Notes under the pieces: generated by a model | What the model was told of the DNA's origin: nothing | The model's input: only the letters and a program-made list of their open reading frames with translations | The model's database searches: none | In this document: positions 37,820 through 46,971 of the stretch, piece by piece | Numbering within the stretch: position 1 is the first letter of the stretch | How the letters are laid out: each line of letters begins with the position of its first letter | Translations under genes and position numbers: made by a program | Source: Lachnospiraceae bacterium | GTDB taxonomy: Bacteria; Bacillota; Clostridia; Lachnospirales; Lachnospiraceae | Direction: 5' to 3' | Assembly: GCA_910575565.1 (NCBI GenBank) | Contig: CAJTFL010000007.1 | Coordinates: 146,803 to 210,802 of the forward strand | DNA length: 64,000 bases

Positions 37820-39820
37820 TTACGAAAAAATCAGCCGCCCAACCTGATATACCAGCACGGAAGCTGTCCACGCCACCAAAAGCTGGAACACCACCATCCC
37901 AAGCGTCCACCGCCTGGAACCGGTCTCCCGCCTTATGGTTCCGATAGCCGCCACACAGGGCGTATACATCAGGCAGAAAATCATTAACGCATAGGCATTC
38001 ACGCTGCCAAACCCGCCTGCCGCCAGGCTCTGCATCAGCATCCCCATCCCCTGCTGGGAATTGATGTTCCCGATTCCGTATAGTACAGAGAAACTGGAAA
38101 CCACCACCTCCTTGGCAGACAAGCCGGAAATCAGCGCTACGGCAATCTGCCACTGTCCTAATCCCGCCGGAGCCAGCGCCGGAGCCAGGATACGGCCAAA
38201 CATGGCCGCAAAGCTTTCCGACACATCCTGGATAAAGCCTGACGGCCCCATATTTAACACAAACCACAGGATAATCGAAGCGATAAAAATAGTCGTCCCC
38301 GCCTTGGTCAAATAATCCTTTACTTTTTCCCACACATAGATAGCGACCGTCCTGGCATTAGGCGTCTTGTACTCGGGAAGCTCGATCAAAAGCCCGTTAT
38401 CCTCCCCGTCCTTAGCGCATTTATGTACCACAAAGGCCACGAAAAGCGCCGTAACCAAGCCAATCACGTACAGGGAATAAGCCACGAAAAGCGCCTGCTC
38501 CCGGAAAAACATCTCCGCAAACAGCACATAAATCGGGAGCCTGGCAGAACAGGACATAAAGGGCGTAATCAAGATCGTCTTGCGCCGATCCTTTGGGCTT
38601 TCCAAGGCTCTTGTAGCCATCACCGCCGGAACCGTGCAGCCAAAGCCCAAAAGCATAGGCAGGAAAGCCCGGCCAGACAGCCCAACCATCCCCATGGTTT
38701 CATTCATCACATATGCCACACGGGACATATAGCCGCTGTCCTCCAAAAAAGCCAGTGCCAGAAACAGGATGAAGATATTGGGCAGGAAGGTCAGGATCCC
38801 CCCCACTCCCGCGATAATCCCGTCCACCACCAGGGAAGACAGCCAGGATGAAACCTTGATCATCTCCAAAAAATGCTGCATAAACAAGGAAAACCATCCA
38901 AGGCCTGCCTCGAAATAGCCCTTTAAAAAATCGCCTACCGTAAAGGTAAGGAAAAATACCATGGCCATAATGCCCAAAAATATAGGAATCCCCCAGATCG
39001 GATGGCATAAAACCTCGTCCACCTGATCCGTCCAGGCGGATTTGACCTCCTTATTAAACAGGCATTCTTCCACAATCTCTTCAATATAATCATATTTTTC
39101 ATTGATGATCCGCTTGCTGTAATTTTTATCAACAATATTATTCACATCAACCGGGTGATCCTCCGCCACCACCTCATCATACTCCAGAAGCTTAACCGCG
39201 TGCCAGCGCAGGTTATCCATAGCTCCGTAATGAGCCTTAAGGACGGTTTCCACCTTCCCGATCTTATCCTCCAGCAGCGGGCTATAGCGCATCACTATCC
39301 CATGCGGCTCCTCCTCATAATGATGAACCACCGCGTGCATCAGCACATCCAAGCCAGTCCGCTTCCTGGCAGACACTGGCACGATAGGGATCCGCCCTAA
39401 CATCTCCGGCAGCCGGTGAAGGTCAATCTCCATCCCCCGCTCTTCTATGATATCCATCATGTTCAGTGCCAAGATCACCGGCCGCTTAAGCTCCAAAAGC
39501 TGCAGGGTCAGATATAGATTCCGTTCCAGGGACGAGGCATCCACCACATTGATAATCACATCCACTTCCCTGTCCTCTATGCACTTCCTGGTCACTTTTT
39601 CCTCAATCGTAAAGGAGCTTAAGCTGTAAATCCCCGGAAGATCAATCACTTTAATGGGTCTGCCTTTATAGCTGGTCTCCCCCTCCACCCGCTCTACCGT
39701 CACGCCGGGCCAATTCGCTACCTTAAGCTTCGCCCCGGTAAACGCATTAAACAGCGTGGTTTTCCCGCAGTTGGGATTTCCCACAAAACCAACCCGAATA
39801 GGCTGCTCTTTCTCACTCAT
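37820..39820 (-). CDS. feoB: Ferrous iron transport protein B
   Basis: About 666 aa from ATG 39820 (MSEKEQPIRVG), chosen over an upstream in-frame start because GGGAGG lies 7 nt away and family members begin here. The N-terminal G domain has G1 GNPNCGKTTL (about residue 15), switch I with KVANWPGVTVE and G3 DLPGIYSLSS. The polytopic membrane part contains the two Gate motifs with conserved Cys (GFGCTVPAVMATR and YTPCVAAIGTIRRE). It imports Fe2+ across the membrane. The start overlaps feoA by 8 nt. Confidence 0.97.
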   Translation of the reverse strand: MSEKEQPIRVGFVGNPNCGKTTLFNAFTGAKLKVANWPGVTVERVEGETSYKGRPIKVIDLPGIYSLSSFTIEEKVTRKCIEDREVDVIINVVDASSLERNLYLTLQLLELKRPVILALNMMDIIEERGMEIDLHRLPEMLGRIPIVPVSARKRTGLDVLMHAVVHHYEEEPHGIVMRYSPLLEDKIGKVETVLKAHYGAMDNLRWHAVKLLEYDEVVAEDHPVDVNNIVDKNYSKRIINEKYDYIEEIVEECLFNKEVKSAWTDQVDEVLCHPIWGIPIFLGIMAMVFFLTFTVGDFLKGYFEAGLGWFSLFMQHFLEMIKVSSWLSSLVVDGIIAGVGGILTFLPNIFILFLALAFLEDSGYMSRVAYVMNETMGMVGLSGRAFLPMLLGFGCTVPAVMATRALESPKDRRKTILITPFMSCSARLPIYVLFAEMFFREQALFVAYSLYVIGLVTALFVAFVVHKCAKDGEDNGLLIELPEYKTPNARTVAIYVWEKVKDYLTKAGTTIFIASIILWFVLNMGPSGFIQDVSESFAAMFGRILAPALAPAGLGQWQIAVALISGLSAKEVVVSSFSVLYGIGNINSQQGMGMLMQSLAAGGFGSVNAYALMIFCLMYTPCVAAIGTIRRETGSRRWTLGMVVFQLLVAWTASVLVYQVGRLIFS

Positions 39821-40043
39821 CCTCCTGCCTCCCCACTTCAATGCCTTCCGCAATTTTCCTGCCCAGAGCCAGCCGGGTTCCTCTTACCTTGATAATCACC
39901 GATCCACTTCCCTTACGGTTTAGTATGGCTACCGGTGTTTTCTCATTAACGCCCAAAGCCTCCAGCCTGCGGCCGATGGCTTCTGCAACCAGAACGCGTT
40001 TCACATAGTACGTCCTGCCCTTCTCACACTCATTTAATTTCAT
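39813..40043 (-). CDS. feoA: Ferrous iron transport protein A
   Basis: 76 aa from ATG 40043, which has GGAGG 5 nt upstream. It is a small SH3-like protein (MKLNECEKGRTYYVKRVL through LALGRKIAEGIEV) that binds and modulates FeoB. The stop overlaps the feoB start (ATGAGTGA), giving translational coupling. A near-consensus promoter lies at 40187-40215. Confidence 0.94.
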   Translation of the reverse strand: MKLNECEKGRTYYVKRVLVAEAIGRRLEALGVNEKTPVAILNRKGSGSVIIKVRGTRLALGRKIAEGIEVGRQEDE

Positions 40044-40186
40044 GAATTCCTCCATCTCCCTGGGATATGCGCAAGGCATAACCCCACGGCACAGCAAACG
40101 CCTTCCCCCTTACGGAGGACTACTTAGCCATATCCAGAATTCGTTTGAAAACCCGCTCTATGGCCTGCCGGGCAATTTGCAGTATC

Positions 40187-40215
40187 ATTGTAAACTGATT
40201 AGGAATGATTGTCAA
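40187..40215 (-). promoter_or_regulatory. feoAB promoter
   Basis: On the minus strand TTGACA (40210-40215) and TACAAT (40187-40192) are separated by exactly 17 nt, about 145 nt upstream of feoA. A Fur or DtxR-type box would be expected nearby for iron control, but I cannot point to a clear one. Confidence 0.75.
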
Positions 40216-40304
40216 CAAGGAGTGTGATCCCTTACGGCCGCCCCTTATGGCCGCCGGTTTGGCTTCGGCCGCGGATGTTTAGCACGGCAATCCTCAGGCA
40301 GCAG

Positions 40305-42302
40305 CTATTCCAATTCAAGCAGCATTTTCTTTATCTCCACCATCTTGTCCCGCAGCTTTGCCGCCTCCTCGAAATTCAGCTCCGCCGCCGCCTGGCGCAT
40401 CTTCTTGGTCAGTTCCTTCACCAGCTTTTCCAGTTCCTGGCGATCCATAGATTCCGGATCCTTGGCAAAATCCTTATCCTTCGGATCGGCTGCCTTCGAG
40501 ATGGCAATCAAATCCCTGACGGCCTTCTGGATGGTCCTTGGCGTAATGCCATTCTCTTCATTATACTTCTGCTGGATTGCGCGGCGGCGGTTCGTCTCTC
40601 CAATTGCCCGGTTCATGGAATCGGTCACAGTATCCGCATACATTATCACATGACCCTGGGAATTTCTGGCAGCACGCCCTATAGTCTGGATCAGGGATGT
40701 TTCCGAGCGCAGGAAACCTTCCTTATCCGCATCCAGTATGGCGACCAGGGTAATCTCCGGAATATCCAGGCCTTCACGCAGAAGGTTAATGCCCACCAGC
40801 ACATCAAACACATCCATGCGCATATCCCGGATAATCTCCGCCCGCTCCAGCGTATCAATATCCGAATGCAGATACTTTACCCGGATCCCCACCTCCCGCA
40901 TATAGTCGGTTAAATCCTCCGCCATCCGCTTTGTCAGGGTAGTGATTAGCACCTTATGGCGGCCCTCCACTTCCCGGTTAACCTCGGCAACCAGATCGTC
41001 AATCTGCCCCTCCACAGGACGCACCGAAATTTCCGGATCCAGAAGGCCCGTGGGGCGGATAATCTGTTCCGCCCGCAAAAGCTCATGTTCCCCTTCATAC
41101 CCCGAAGGGGTAGCCGACACAAACAGCATTTGATCAATCTTTCCCTCAAATTCCTCAAAGTTTAAAGGACGGTTATCCAAGGCAGAGGGCAGGCGGAAAC
41201 CGTAGTTCACCAAGGTTGTCTTTCTGGAGCGATCCCCGGCAAACATCCCCCTGACCTGCGGCAGGGTGATATGAGACTCATCAATTATGATCAGGAAATC
41301 ATCCGGGAAATAATCGATCAAGGTACAGGGCGGCTCTCCCGGCGCAGATCCCACCAGATGCCGGGAGTAATTTTCAATGCCGGAACAAAAGCCCGTCTCA
41401 CGCATCATCTCCACGTCAAAATTCGTCCGCTCCGCAATCCGCTGGGCCTCTATAAGCTTATCCTCGCCTTTAAAAAAGGCCACCTGCTCCTTCATCTCCG
41501 CCAGGATATTTTCCGTGGCCGCCATCATCTTTTCCTTGGGAACCACATAGTGGGAAGCCGGGAAAATCGCCACATGACCAAGCTGTGCCTTCACCTCCCC
41601 AGTTACCGTATCAATCTCCCCAATCCGATCTACCTCGTCGCCAAAAAATTCAACCCGGTAAGCCTCATTGCCGGAATATGCCGGGAAAATCTCCAGGATA
41701 TCCCCCCGAACCCGGAAGGTTCCCCGGTGAAAATCCATATCGTTCCGGGTATACTGGATATCCACCAGCTTCCGGATCACTTCATCCCGATCCTTTATCA
41801 TGCCCGGACGCAGGGAAATCACCATTTCCTTGTAATCAATAGGGCTTCCAAGACCGTAAATGCAGGACACGGAAGCGACAATAATCACATCATTCCGCTC
41901 CGAAAGAGCCGCCGTGGCGGAGTGGCGCAGCTTGTCGATCTCGTCATTGATGGCGGAATCCTTCTCAATGTAGGTGTCCGTGGAGGGGACGTAGGCTTCG
42001 GGCTGGTAGTAGTCGTAGTAGGAGACGAAATACTCTACTGCATTCTCAGGGAAAAATTCCTTGAACTCACCATAGAGCTGTGCAGCGAGCGTCTTATTGT
42101 GCGCTATTACCAAAGTCGGCTTGTTAAGCTGTGCGATCACGTTGGCCATGGTAAAGGTCTTGCCGGAACCCGTAACCCCCAGTAAAGTCTGGAATTGATT
42201 GCCTTCCCGGAACCCACCCACCAGGGCTTCTATGGCCTGGGGCTGGTCGCCGGTGGGCTTGTATTCGCTGTGAAGTTCGAATAATTTTTGTGCAGTTTGC
42301 AC
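40305..42302 (-). CDS. uvrB: Excinuclease ABC subunit B
   Basis: 665 aa from GTG 42302, chosen because GGAGGTGG lies just upstream; the open frame extends to a TTG that would include this site. It opens [21 protein letters not shown], with Walker A GVTGSGKT (about residue 40), the beta-hairpin region [12 protein letters not shown] and helicase motif [14 protein letters not shown]. The C-terminal UVR motif [19 protein letters not shown] binds UvrC. It is the damage-verifying helicase of nucleotide excision repair. A LexA box lies upstream of its promoter. Confidence 0.98.
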   Translation of the reverse strand: MQTAQKLFELHSEYKPTGDQPQAIEALVGGFREGNQFQTLLGVTGSGKTFTMANVIAQLNKPTLVIAHNKTLAAQLYGEFKEFFPENAVEYFVSYYDYYQPEAYVPSTDTYIEKDSAINDEIDKLRHSATAALSERNDVIIVASVSCIYGLGSPIDYKEMVISLRPGMIKDRDEVIRKLVDIQYTRNDMDFHRGTFRVRGDILEIFPAYSGNEAYRVEFFGDEVDRIGEIDTVTGEVKAQLGHVAIFPASHYVVPKEKMMAATENILAEMKEQVAFFKGEDKLIEAQRIAERTNFDVEMMRETGFCSGIENYSRHLVGSAPGEPPCTLIDYFPDDFLIIIDESHITLPQVRGMFAGDRSRKTTLVNYGFRLPSALDNRPLNFEEFEGKIDQMLFVSATPSGYEGEHELLRAEQIIRPTGLLDPEISVRPVEGQIDDLVAEVNREVEGRHKVLITTLTKRMAEDLTDYMREVGIRVKYLHSDIDTLERAEIIRDMRMDVFDVLVGINLLREGLDIPEITLVAILDADKEGFLRSETSLIQTIGRAARNSQGHVIMYADTVTDSMNRAIGETNRRRAIQQKYNEENGITPRTIQKAVRDLIAISKAADPKDKDFAKDPESMDRQELEKLVKELTKKMRQAAAELNFEEAAKLRDKMVEIKKMLLELE

Positions 42303-42503
42303 AAATACCACCTCCAAAATTCATAGTAAAAAAGATGCGTATCGGACAAAAATTCGTCGTGGAACATTTTATTTTCGTCGTGGCTTTTACTCAAATCAGG
42401 GAAAAACAGGCCCACGACGAATCCCGTTCACAATTTGCTGTTTTTGCAACTTGGCGCACCTCTGTAATTCCATACGGACGTGGCAGCACCAAAGAGCCTT
42501 TTT

Positions 42504-42556
42504 ATCTTACCACAAATCGTTAAATTTGTATAGATGTGAAATCGAACTTTTGTTCT
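42504..42556 (-). promoter_or_regulatory. uvrB promoter with SOS (LexA/DinR) box
   Basis: TATACA (42527-42532) and TAAGAT (42504-42509) on the minus strand are 17 nt apart. Just upstream, CGAAC-N4-GTTCT (42543-42556) matches the Gram-positive LexA box CGAACN4GTTCG closely. It is about 200 nt before the GTG start. SOS control of uvrB is well known; here the site is read directly from sequence. Confidence 0.7.
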
Positions 42557-42570
42557 TTTTGTTCTTCCTA

Positions 42571-42747
42571 TCACCCTGCGTCTGGAAGAAATTCTTTTAC
42601 ATCTACAACAATCTCCAACAGTTCCTTTTTAAAACTTTCTATCTCTCTCAGATTCGGTAAAACCTCCTTCATATATTCCTCAATTTCCGGCACCCCATCC
42701 GCTATGATACCTTTATTATCGGCGTAAACGTCCATAGTTTTTATCAT
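42571..42747 (-). CDS. Short acidic helical ORF, possible gene fragment
   Basis: 58 codons from ATG 42747 (open further to 42801). The product is acidic and helical (PEIEEYMKEVLPNLREIESF). The Shine-Dalgarno placement is poor. It sits between the uvrB SOS box and the IS110 left end, so it could be the remnant of a gene broken by the insertion. Family not recognised. Confidence 0.35.
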   Translation of the reverse strand: MIKTMDVYADNKGIIADGVPEIEEYMKEVLPNLREIESFKKELLEIVVDVKEFLPDAG

Positions 42748-42815
42748 TCCTTTCGCTTCGCTCAAGGCACAAACAAGACATGAAAAAGCTTGTTGTGTCA
42801 CCCCTCCATTTTGTT

Positions 42816-43098
42816 TATAATAGCCTTAGGAATAGCAATACACTACAGAGCACGGAAGGAGGAGTGGCGAATTTATTTCGACCCCGTATAGTTATATGTG
42901 CCGTCATCCTTTCAAGCACAAACAAGTGGGACTTTGAGCCCGGACTCTTATCATTGGTAATAAACCATGTTTATTCAGTCGCAGGATGACAGTCACTGCT
43001 GCTATTCCTTTTTGATTAAGGTGGTGATACTTATGATGAAGTTAAAATACCCCATCTGCTGTGGACTTGATGTCCACAAAAATGTTATCGTTGCATAG
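42816..43098 (+). mobile_element. IS110-family left end with truncated transposase
   Basis: At 43036 an ORF opens MKLKYPICCGLDVHKNVIVA and stops at 43096-43098. This is the N-terminus of IS110-family DEDD transposases, with the first catalytic Asp in GLDVHKN. Only 20 codons remain. About 215 nt of non-coding DNA precede it, as expected for the IS110 left end; TATAAT at 42816-42821 fits the -10 box that lies near the left end. The right end is missing: the sequence passes directly into a truncated ATPase gene near 43096. The exact left boundary (about 42790-42815) cannot be fixed. Confidence 0.8.
42822..43035 (+). ncRNA. Candidate IS110 bridge-RNA region (relic)
   Basis: In IS110 elements the non-coding left end upstream of the transposase encodes the bridge RNA that specifies target and donor DNA. 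Here 214 nt separate the TATAAT from the transposase ATG. GTCATCC (42903-42909) can pair with GGATGAC (42984-42990), enclosing a 74-nt loop, compatible with one of the loop-bearing stems. Assignment rests on position and family knowledge, not on a covariance model. Confidence 0.5.
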
Positions 43099-43112
43099 AT
43101 AGGATTGCAAAT

Positions 43113-46100
43113 TTGCTTTATAGAGTTTATCCGTATATTGCAAAAGATAAATTAAATTTTCCAATAGACAGTAACCAAATATTCCCAATAGAAGAATTCA
43201 TCAAGCAATATGATAATTCAAATGGCAGAACAGCGCCTCTGACAACAACCTTTTTATATCGTGAAAACGAGAAGAAAGAAATTTTTGAAGCACTGGAAAA
43301 AGAAAAAGCAATAATTATCTTAGGGAAGGCTGGTGTTGGAAAGACACGATTAGCTTTAGAAATTGCGAAAAAGTATCAAGAGGAAAATAACTGCAGAATT
43401 CTCTGTATTAAGTGTAATCATCTTCCTATCATGGAAGATTTATCCCGTTATATCTCAACAGCAGGAAAATATCTTATTTTTGTAGATGATGCGAACGAAT
43501 TAGTGGGATTGTCACATCTGATAGAATATACTATAAAAGAAGAAGATAGATATGATATCCGCATTATAGCTACAGTTAGGGATTACGCATATAAATCCGT
43601 TATAAATGAAGCGAAAAAGCTTGTGAATGTAAAAAGCTATGTCATTTCAAAGTTTTCCAATCAGGAGATTCAGGAGTTTATAAAAACAAATTTAAAAATA
43701 GAGAATAACGATTACATAGAACAAATTGTCCGTATTGCAGGCGGAAATCCGCGTATTGCATATATGGCCGGGAAATTAGCAATAGAAAAAAATGATCTAC
43801 GGTCAATTGCCAATATGGAAGAACTATACAAAAGTTATTATGGTTTTTTTCTGGAAACTACAACTATCTTAACCGATTTAAGGCTTTGCCTGACTGCTGG
43901 AATTGTTTCTATTTTTAACATAATAGATTTGGAGAACTTAGATAGAATACAAGATATTCTTAACATAGTTGGAATGGATAAAGAGGCATTTACTACTAAC
44001 ATCCATTCTCTTCATAGTATGGAGTATGTAGAAATTAAACCCAAACGGGTAACACGGATTTATGATCAATGCCTGTCAAACTATATGCTATATTATGTCT
44101 TCTTTGAAAAAAGACTGATCAACTTCTCTGACATTTTAAAAGTTGGATTTCGGAAACATAAAAATAGTACGATTAAATCTGTTGATATCCTTTTAAATAT
44201 CTTTTATTCTGACAAAATGAAAGATTACTTAGTCGATGAAATAAGTAAGGCATGGGATGAATTTAAAACAGATGATAAAGTGTTTGGAGAATTTGTAAGG
44301 GCATTCCACATTTTCAAACCAGAGGAATCTTTGCTGTATGTATGCGAAAAAGTTGAACAGGCAGAAAGCGTAAATATTGATATCAATTCATTGGAAAATG
44401 AGGAAAGAGAATGGAATGTAGATATAAAAGATGACATACTTCAGTTGCTGGGTGGATATAAAAAAGACCATGGTTTAACAGAAGCAATAGAACTGACAGT
44501 GAAATATTGCATGAAGAAGCAGGATGCTGTGAAACTGGTTTATAGTCTCTTCAAATCATATTACAGCGTCAATAAAGATTCCTATTATGAAGGCTACTTT
44601 GTTCAGAATCTTGTTATTGACAAAATAAGAGAAAACTTAGATTCTCCTGTTATAAAAAAATTGTTCTATAAAATTTCCAGCCATTATTCATCACTTTATT
44701 TTGATTGCGTAGAAATAGAAAGGGATCATGTACTGACATCATACCAGATTTCTGTTGTTTTGACAGAAGGCTGTAAGCAATATCGGACTAAGATATGGAC
44801 CGAGATTATTTCCCTGGCTAATGATAAAGATAATTTAGAGGATATAGTTAATTTTTTATGTACATATCCAAATTTGTATGCAAATAAAAGTAACTTTTCA
44901 GATGAACTGAAGTTTGACTGGGCGAATATATGCTTGGTTTTGGAATGTATAAGGTTACATATGGAACCATTCCGTTTTGCATATATATGTTCAAAATTTT
45001 TTAGAATATCAGAGATGTGTTCCTTTAAATTAACTGAAAAGTACAAGGAAGCATTTGATACAGAAGATTGGAGCATATATAAAGTATTATCCCATCAATT
45101 CTATAGAGATACTTCAAATTATGAAGAAATGGAGGCTGTATTTAAAACAAATATAAAAAGATGTTATGAAAGATCCCATTTTGGTCAGATGGACGACTTA
45201 GTGCAACATATTAACAGTATCATCAGTATGCTAGGGTGCAAAGAGGCAGATATGGGCGAGGGGTTAGAAATCCTCTGCATCTTCCTGGCAGATGATAAAG
45301 AAAAGCTATGGGCGTTTGTTTCTGCCTTCTTTAAATTTGGAGAAAACATTGTACTTCGGCCGGAAATGCTAATTTCTCCCTTGTTAAAATATTATGATTG
45401 TAAGAAAATCCAGGAAAGTATCTGGAACGCTTCGTTTTTAATGAAAAACCAATGGCAGTTTGCATACTATGAATTGATTGATGATAGCCAAGTAACACAA
45501 GACGATTATCAACAGTTAATGAATCTTGTAACGGAATCAATAGTTGTATGTGGGGAAGAAAAATATGTAATCAATCTGAGGATACTTGATAAATTTATAA
45601 AATATTCTCCAAATATATATGTCAATATTGCAAAAGTTTTATTAAATGAAGCGGGGAATAGTACAGGCATATTTAGTAAATATTTCTCTAATTTATTTAA
45701 CGCCCATTATTTTACTCCCAAAGAAGTATTACATATTTACCAGAGGGCAGAAACTGAACTGAAACATGTATACTTTAAATGTCTGGAAGAAAACAATTAT
45801 ATAGATTACAGAGGCACTTTTCTAAGTGAATTCATATTACAAGATATAGATTGGATAAAATGGTACGCCAAGTATATTCAGGAAACACAGGAGAGTTATT
45901 CAGTAAATGATAAAGAATATCGCTTGGATACTTGCTGGCAACAGGAAAAATTTTTAAATATATTTGATCTATATTTTGAGGAATTGCTTTGTGGCAAACC
46001 CTTTTATTGGCATAGTAAAGGTTATTTTCAAAAGCTCCTTTCATCTGATGGTCAAAAAGAAATAGACTACCGAAAGGAACAATGGATTATCCATTATATA

Positions 46101-46393
46101 AGAGCGAACTCTGACAGTGAAAATTTAATAGAATTATTTGGAATCTTACTGAATATAAAAAAGGAAATAAGAAAAAAAGCAATTCTGTGTTTTTAGATTG
46201 CAATTCCAATTATGAATTGTTCAGCCATTTAGGACTGGTATCTAATTCATGGACTGGAACATCAAGTGTAACAGATAAAATTATATTCTGTGAGGAATTG
46301 CTATCTGAAATATCCGGAGTGCAATTTCTGAAACATAAAAAACGAATCAAAGACGAGATTGCAAAATGGAAAGCAGTTAGAAATAATGAATAA
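43113..46393 (+). pseudogene. STAND-type ATPase gene, 5'-truncated by IS110 fusion and frameshifted near the 3' end
   Basis: Frame 43113-46196 gives 1027 aa, and a second frame to 46393 gives the natural C-terminus. Walker A GKAGVGKTRLALEIAKK (about residue 70), Walker B YLIFVDDAN (about 125), sensor IIATVRD and a GNPRIAYMAG helical motif identify a STAND/NACHT-like P-loop NTPase. The remaining 750 residues are an alpha-helical repeat-rich sensor-like region. No ATG opens the frame; only TTG 43113 follows the IS110 junction, so an N-terminal effector domain was probably lost. A frameshift at A7 (46172-46178) breaks the end; one more A, or a -1 slip, joins it to FLDCNSNYELFSHLGLV and 55 further residues. 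DNA is much more AT-rich than its neighbours. Such ATPases often act in anti-phage defence (inference). Confidence 0.8.
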
Positions 46394-46490
46394 GTGGAAG
46401 AAATTCTTATGAAAATGTACCAATAAATAACTGGCAATGTTTGATGAAAATGTTGTCATATTAAAAAGCCGGATTCGCTCTGACTCAAAG

Positions 46491-46626
46491 CGTTTGCGGA
46501 AGGATTTGAACCTTCGGTGCGTTGCCGCACACCACCTTAGCAGGTCGCAGGATGTCCGGGGGACATCCGCTTTGCGACGACCGAAGTGGAACGGAGAGGC
46601 ACCATAGACCTCTCGGACACGCAAAC
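46491..46626 (-). tRNA. tRNA-Ser(GCU) interrupted by the 53-bp element
   Basis: Acceptor arms GTTTGCG (5' end 46626) and CGCAAAC (46492-46498) pair. The T-arm GAAGG-TTCAAAT-CCTTC is intact, and a long variable arm with stem GTGCG/CGCAC marks a class II tRNA. The anticodon loop CTGCTAA reads GCU, Ser. The gene is 136 nt instead of about 85-90: the element occupies 46546-46598, between the D-arm and the anticodon loop on the 5' side of the anticodon stem. The remaining anticodon stem pairs poorly, so this copy is probably non-functional unless the insert is removed. Confidence 0.75.
46546..46598 (-). repeat. 53-bp structured element, copy in tRNA-Ser
   Basis: Minus-strand reading begins CTCTCCGTTCC, has the conserved CTTCGGTCG core and then a two-part hairpin: outer stem TCGCA/TGCGA, 4-nt bulge AAGC, inner stem GGATGTCC/GGACATCC, loop CCC. 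It is the same element as the copy in tRNA-His (28-nt stretch with four differences in the first half). Confidence 0.85.
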
Positions 46627-46632
46627 GGAAAG

Positions 46633-46715
46633 TGGATGGGGCAGGACTCGAACCTGCGGTGTTTCTTTGTGACGGATTTACAGTCCGCTGCCCTCGCCAC
46701 TAGGCATACCCATCC
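46633..46715 (-). tRNA. tRNA-Tyr(GUA), intact
   Basis: 83 nt. Acceptor GGATGGG/CCCATCC with discriminator A, D-stem TGCC/GGCA, anticodon arm GCGGA-CTGTAAA-TCCGT reading GUA, a long variable region as in bacterial Tyr, and T-arm GCAGG-TTCGAGT-CCTGC. It is the only tRNA of the array without the 53-bp element. It lies 6 nt from tRNA-Ser and 4 nt from tRNA-His. CCA is not encoded. Confidence 0.95.
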
Positions 46716-46719
46716 ATGG

Positions 46720-46841
46720 AGTGACCAGGGGGAATCGGTCTCCGCTCCGCTTCGGTCGGCGCAGAGCAGATGTCCCCCGGACATCTTGCGCCCCCATAAG
46801 CAGAGCCACAATCTGCCGGACTACCATTGTCCTATAGCCAC
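46720..46841 (-). tRNA. tRNA-His(GUG) with 53-bp element in the T-loop (reverse orientation)
   Basis: Acceptor GTGGCTA pairs with TGGTCAC using two G-U pairs; D-stem GGAC/GTCC; anticodon arm GCAGA-TTGTGGC-TCTGC reads GUG. The T-stem GGGGG/CCCCC is perfect but encloses 58 nt instead of 7. The T-loop end CGATT is kept next to the 3' strand. The element lies in the orientation opposite to that in the other tRNAs. The His identity pair G-1:C73 is absent (T and T at these places), which argues against normal function. Confidence 0.8.
46737..46790 (+). repeat. 53-bp structured element, copy in tRNA-His
   Basis: Plus-strand reading starts GGTCTCCGCTCCGCTTCGG, then the outer stem CGCA/TGCG with 4-nt bulge GAGC, inner stem AGATGTCC/GGACATCT and loop CCC. 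The left flank AATC and right flank CCCCC belong to the tRNA T-arm. Plus orientation means it is inverted relative to the tRNA transcript. Confidence 0.85.
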
Positions 46842-46843
46842 AG

Positions 46844-46967
46844 TAGCTCCTGCGGGGTGCTGTGGTCCAGTGGACCACGTCCAGCACCGACCGAAGCGAA
46901 GCGTAGACCTCGAACCCATCATCTCCGGCTTGAGAGGCCGGCGTCCTGACCTTTAGACTAAGGAGCC
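46844..46967 (-). tRNA. tRNA-Glu(CUC) with 53-bp element in the T-loop
   Basis: 124 nt. Acceptor GGCTCCT pairs with AGGAGCT (one G-U), discriminator A. The anticodon arm CCGGC-CTCTCAA-GCCGG reads CUC, Glu. The T-arm 5' strand ATGGG and TTCGA are followed by the element and then CCCGC, so the T-loop is 58 nt. One T-stem position is mismatched. Only 4 nt separate it from tRNA-Glu(UUC) and 2 nt from tRNA-His. Confidence 0.85.
46857..46909 (-). repeat. 53-bp structured element, copy in tRNA-Glu(CUC)
   Basis: Minus strand: GGTCTACGCTTCGCTTCGG, then outer stem GTGCT/AGCAC, 4-nt bulge GGAC, inner stem GTGGTCC/GGACCAC, loop ACT. Inner stem base pairs 2 and 3 differ from the Ser/His type by compensatory changes. 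Confidence 0.9.
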
Positions 46968-46971
46968 ATAA

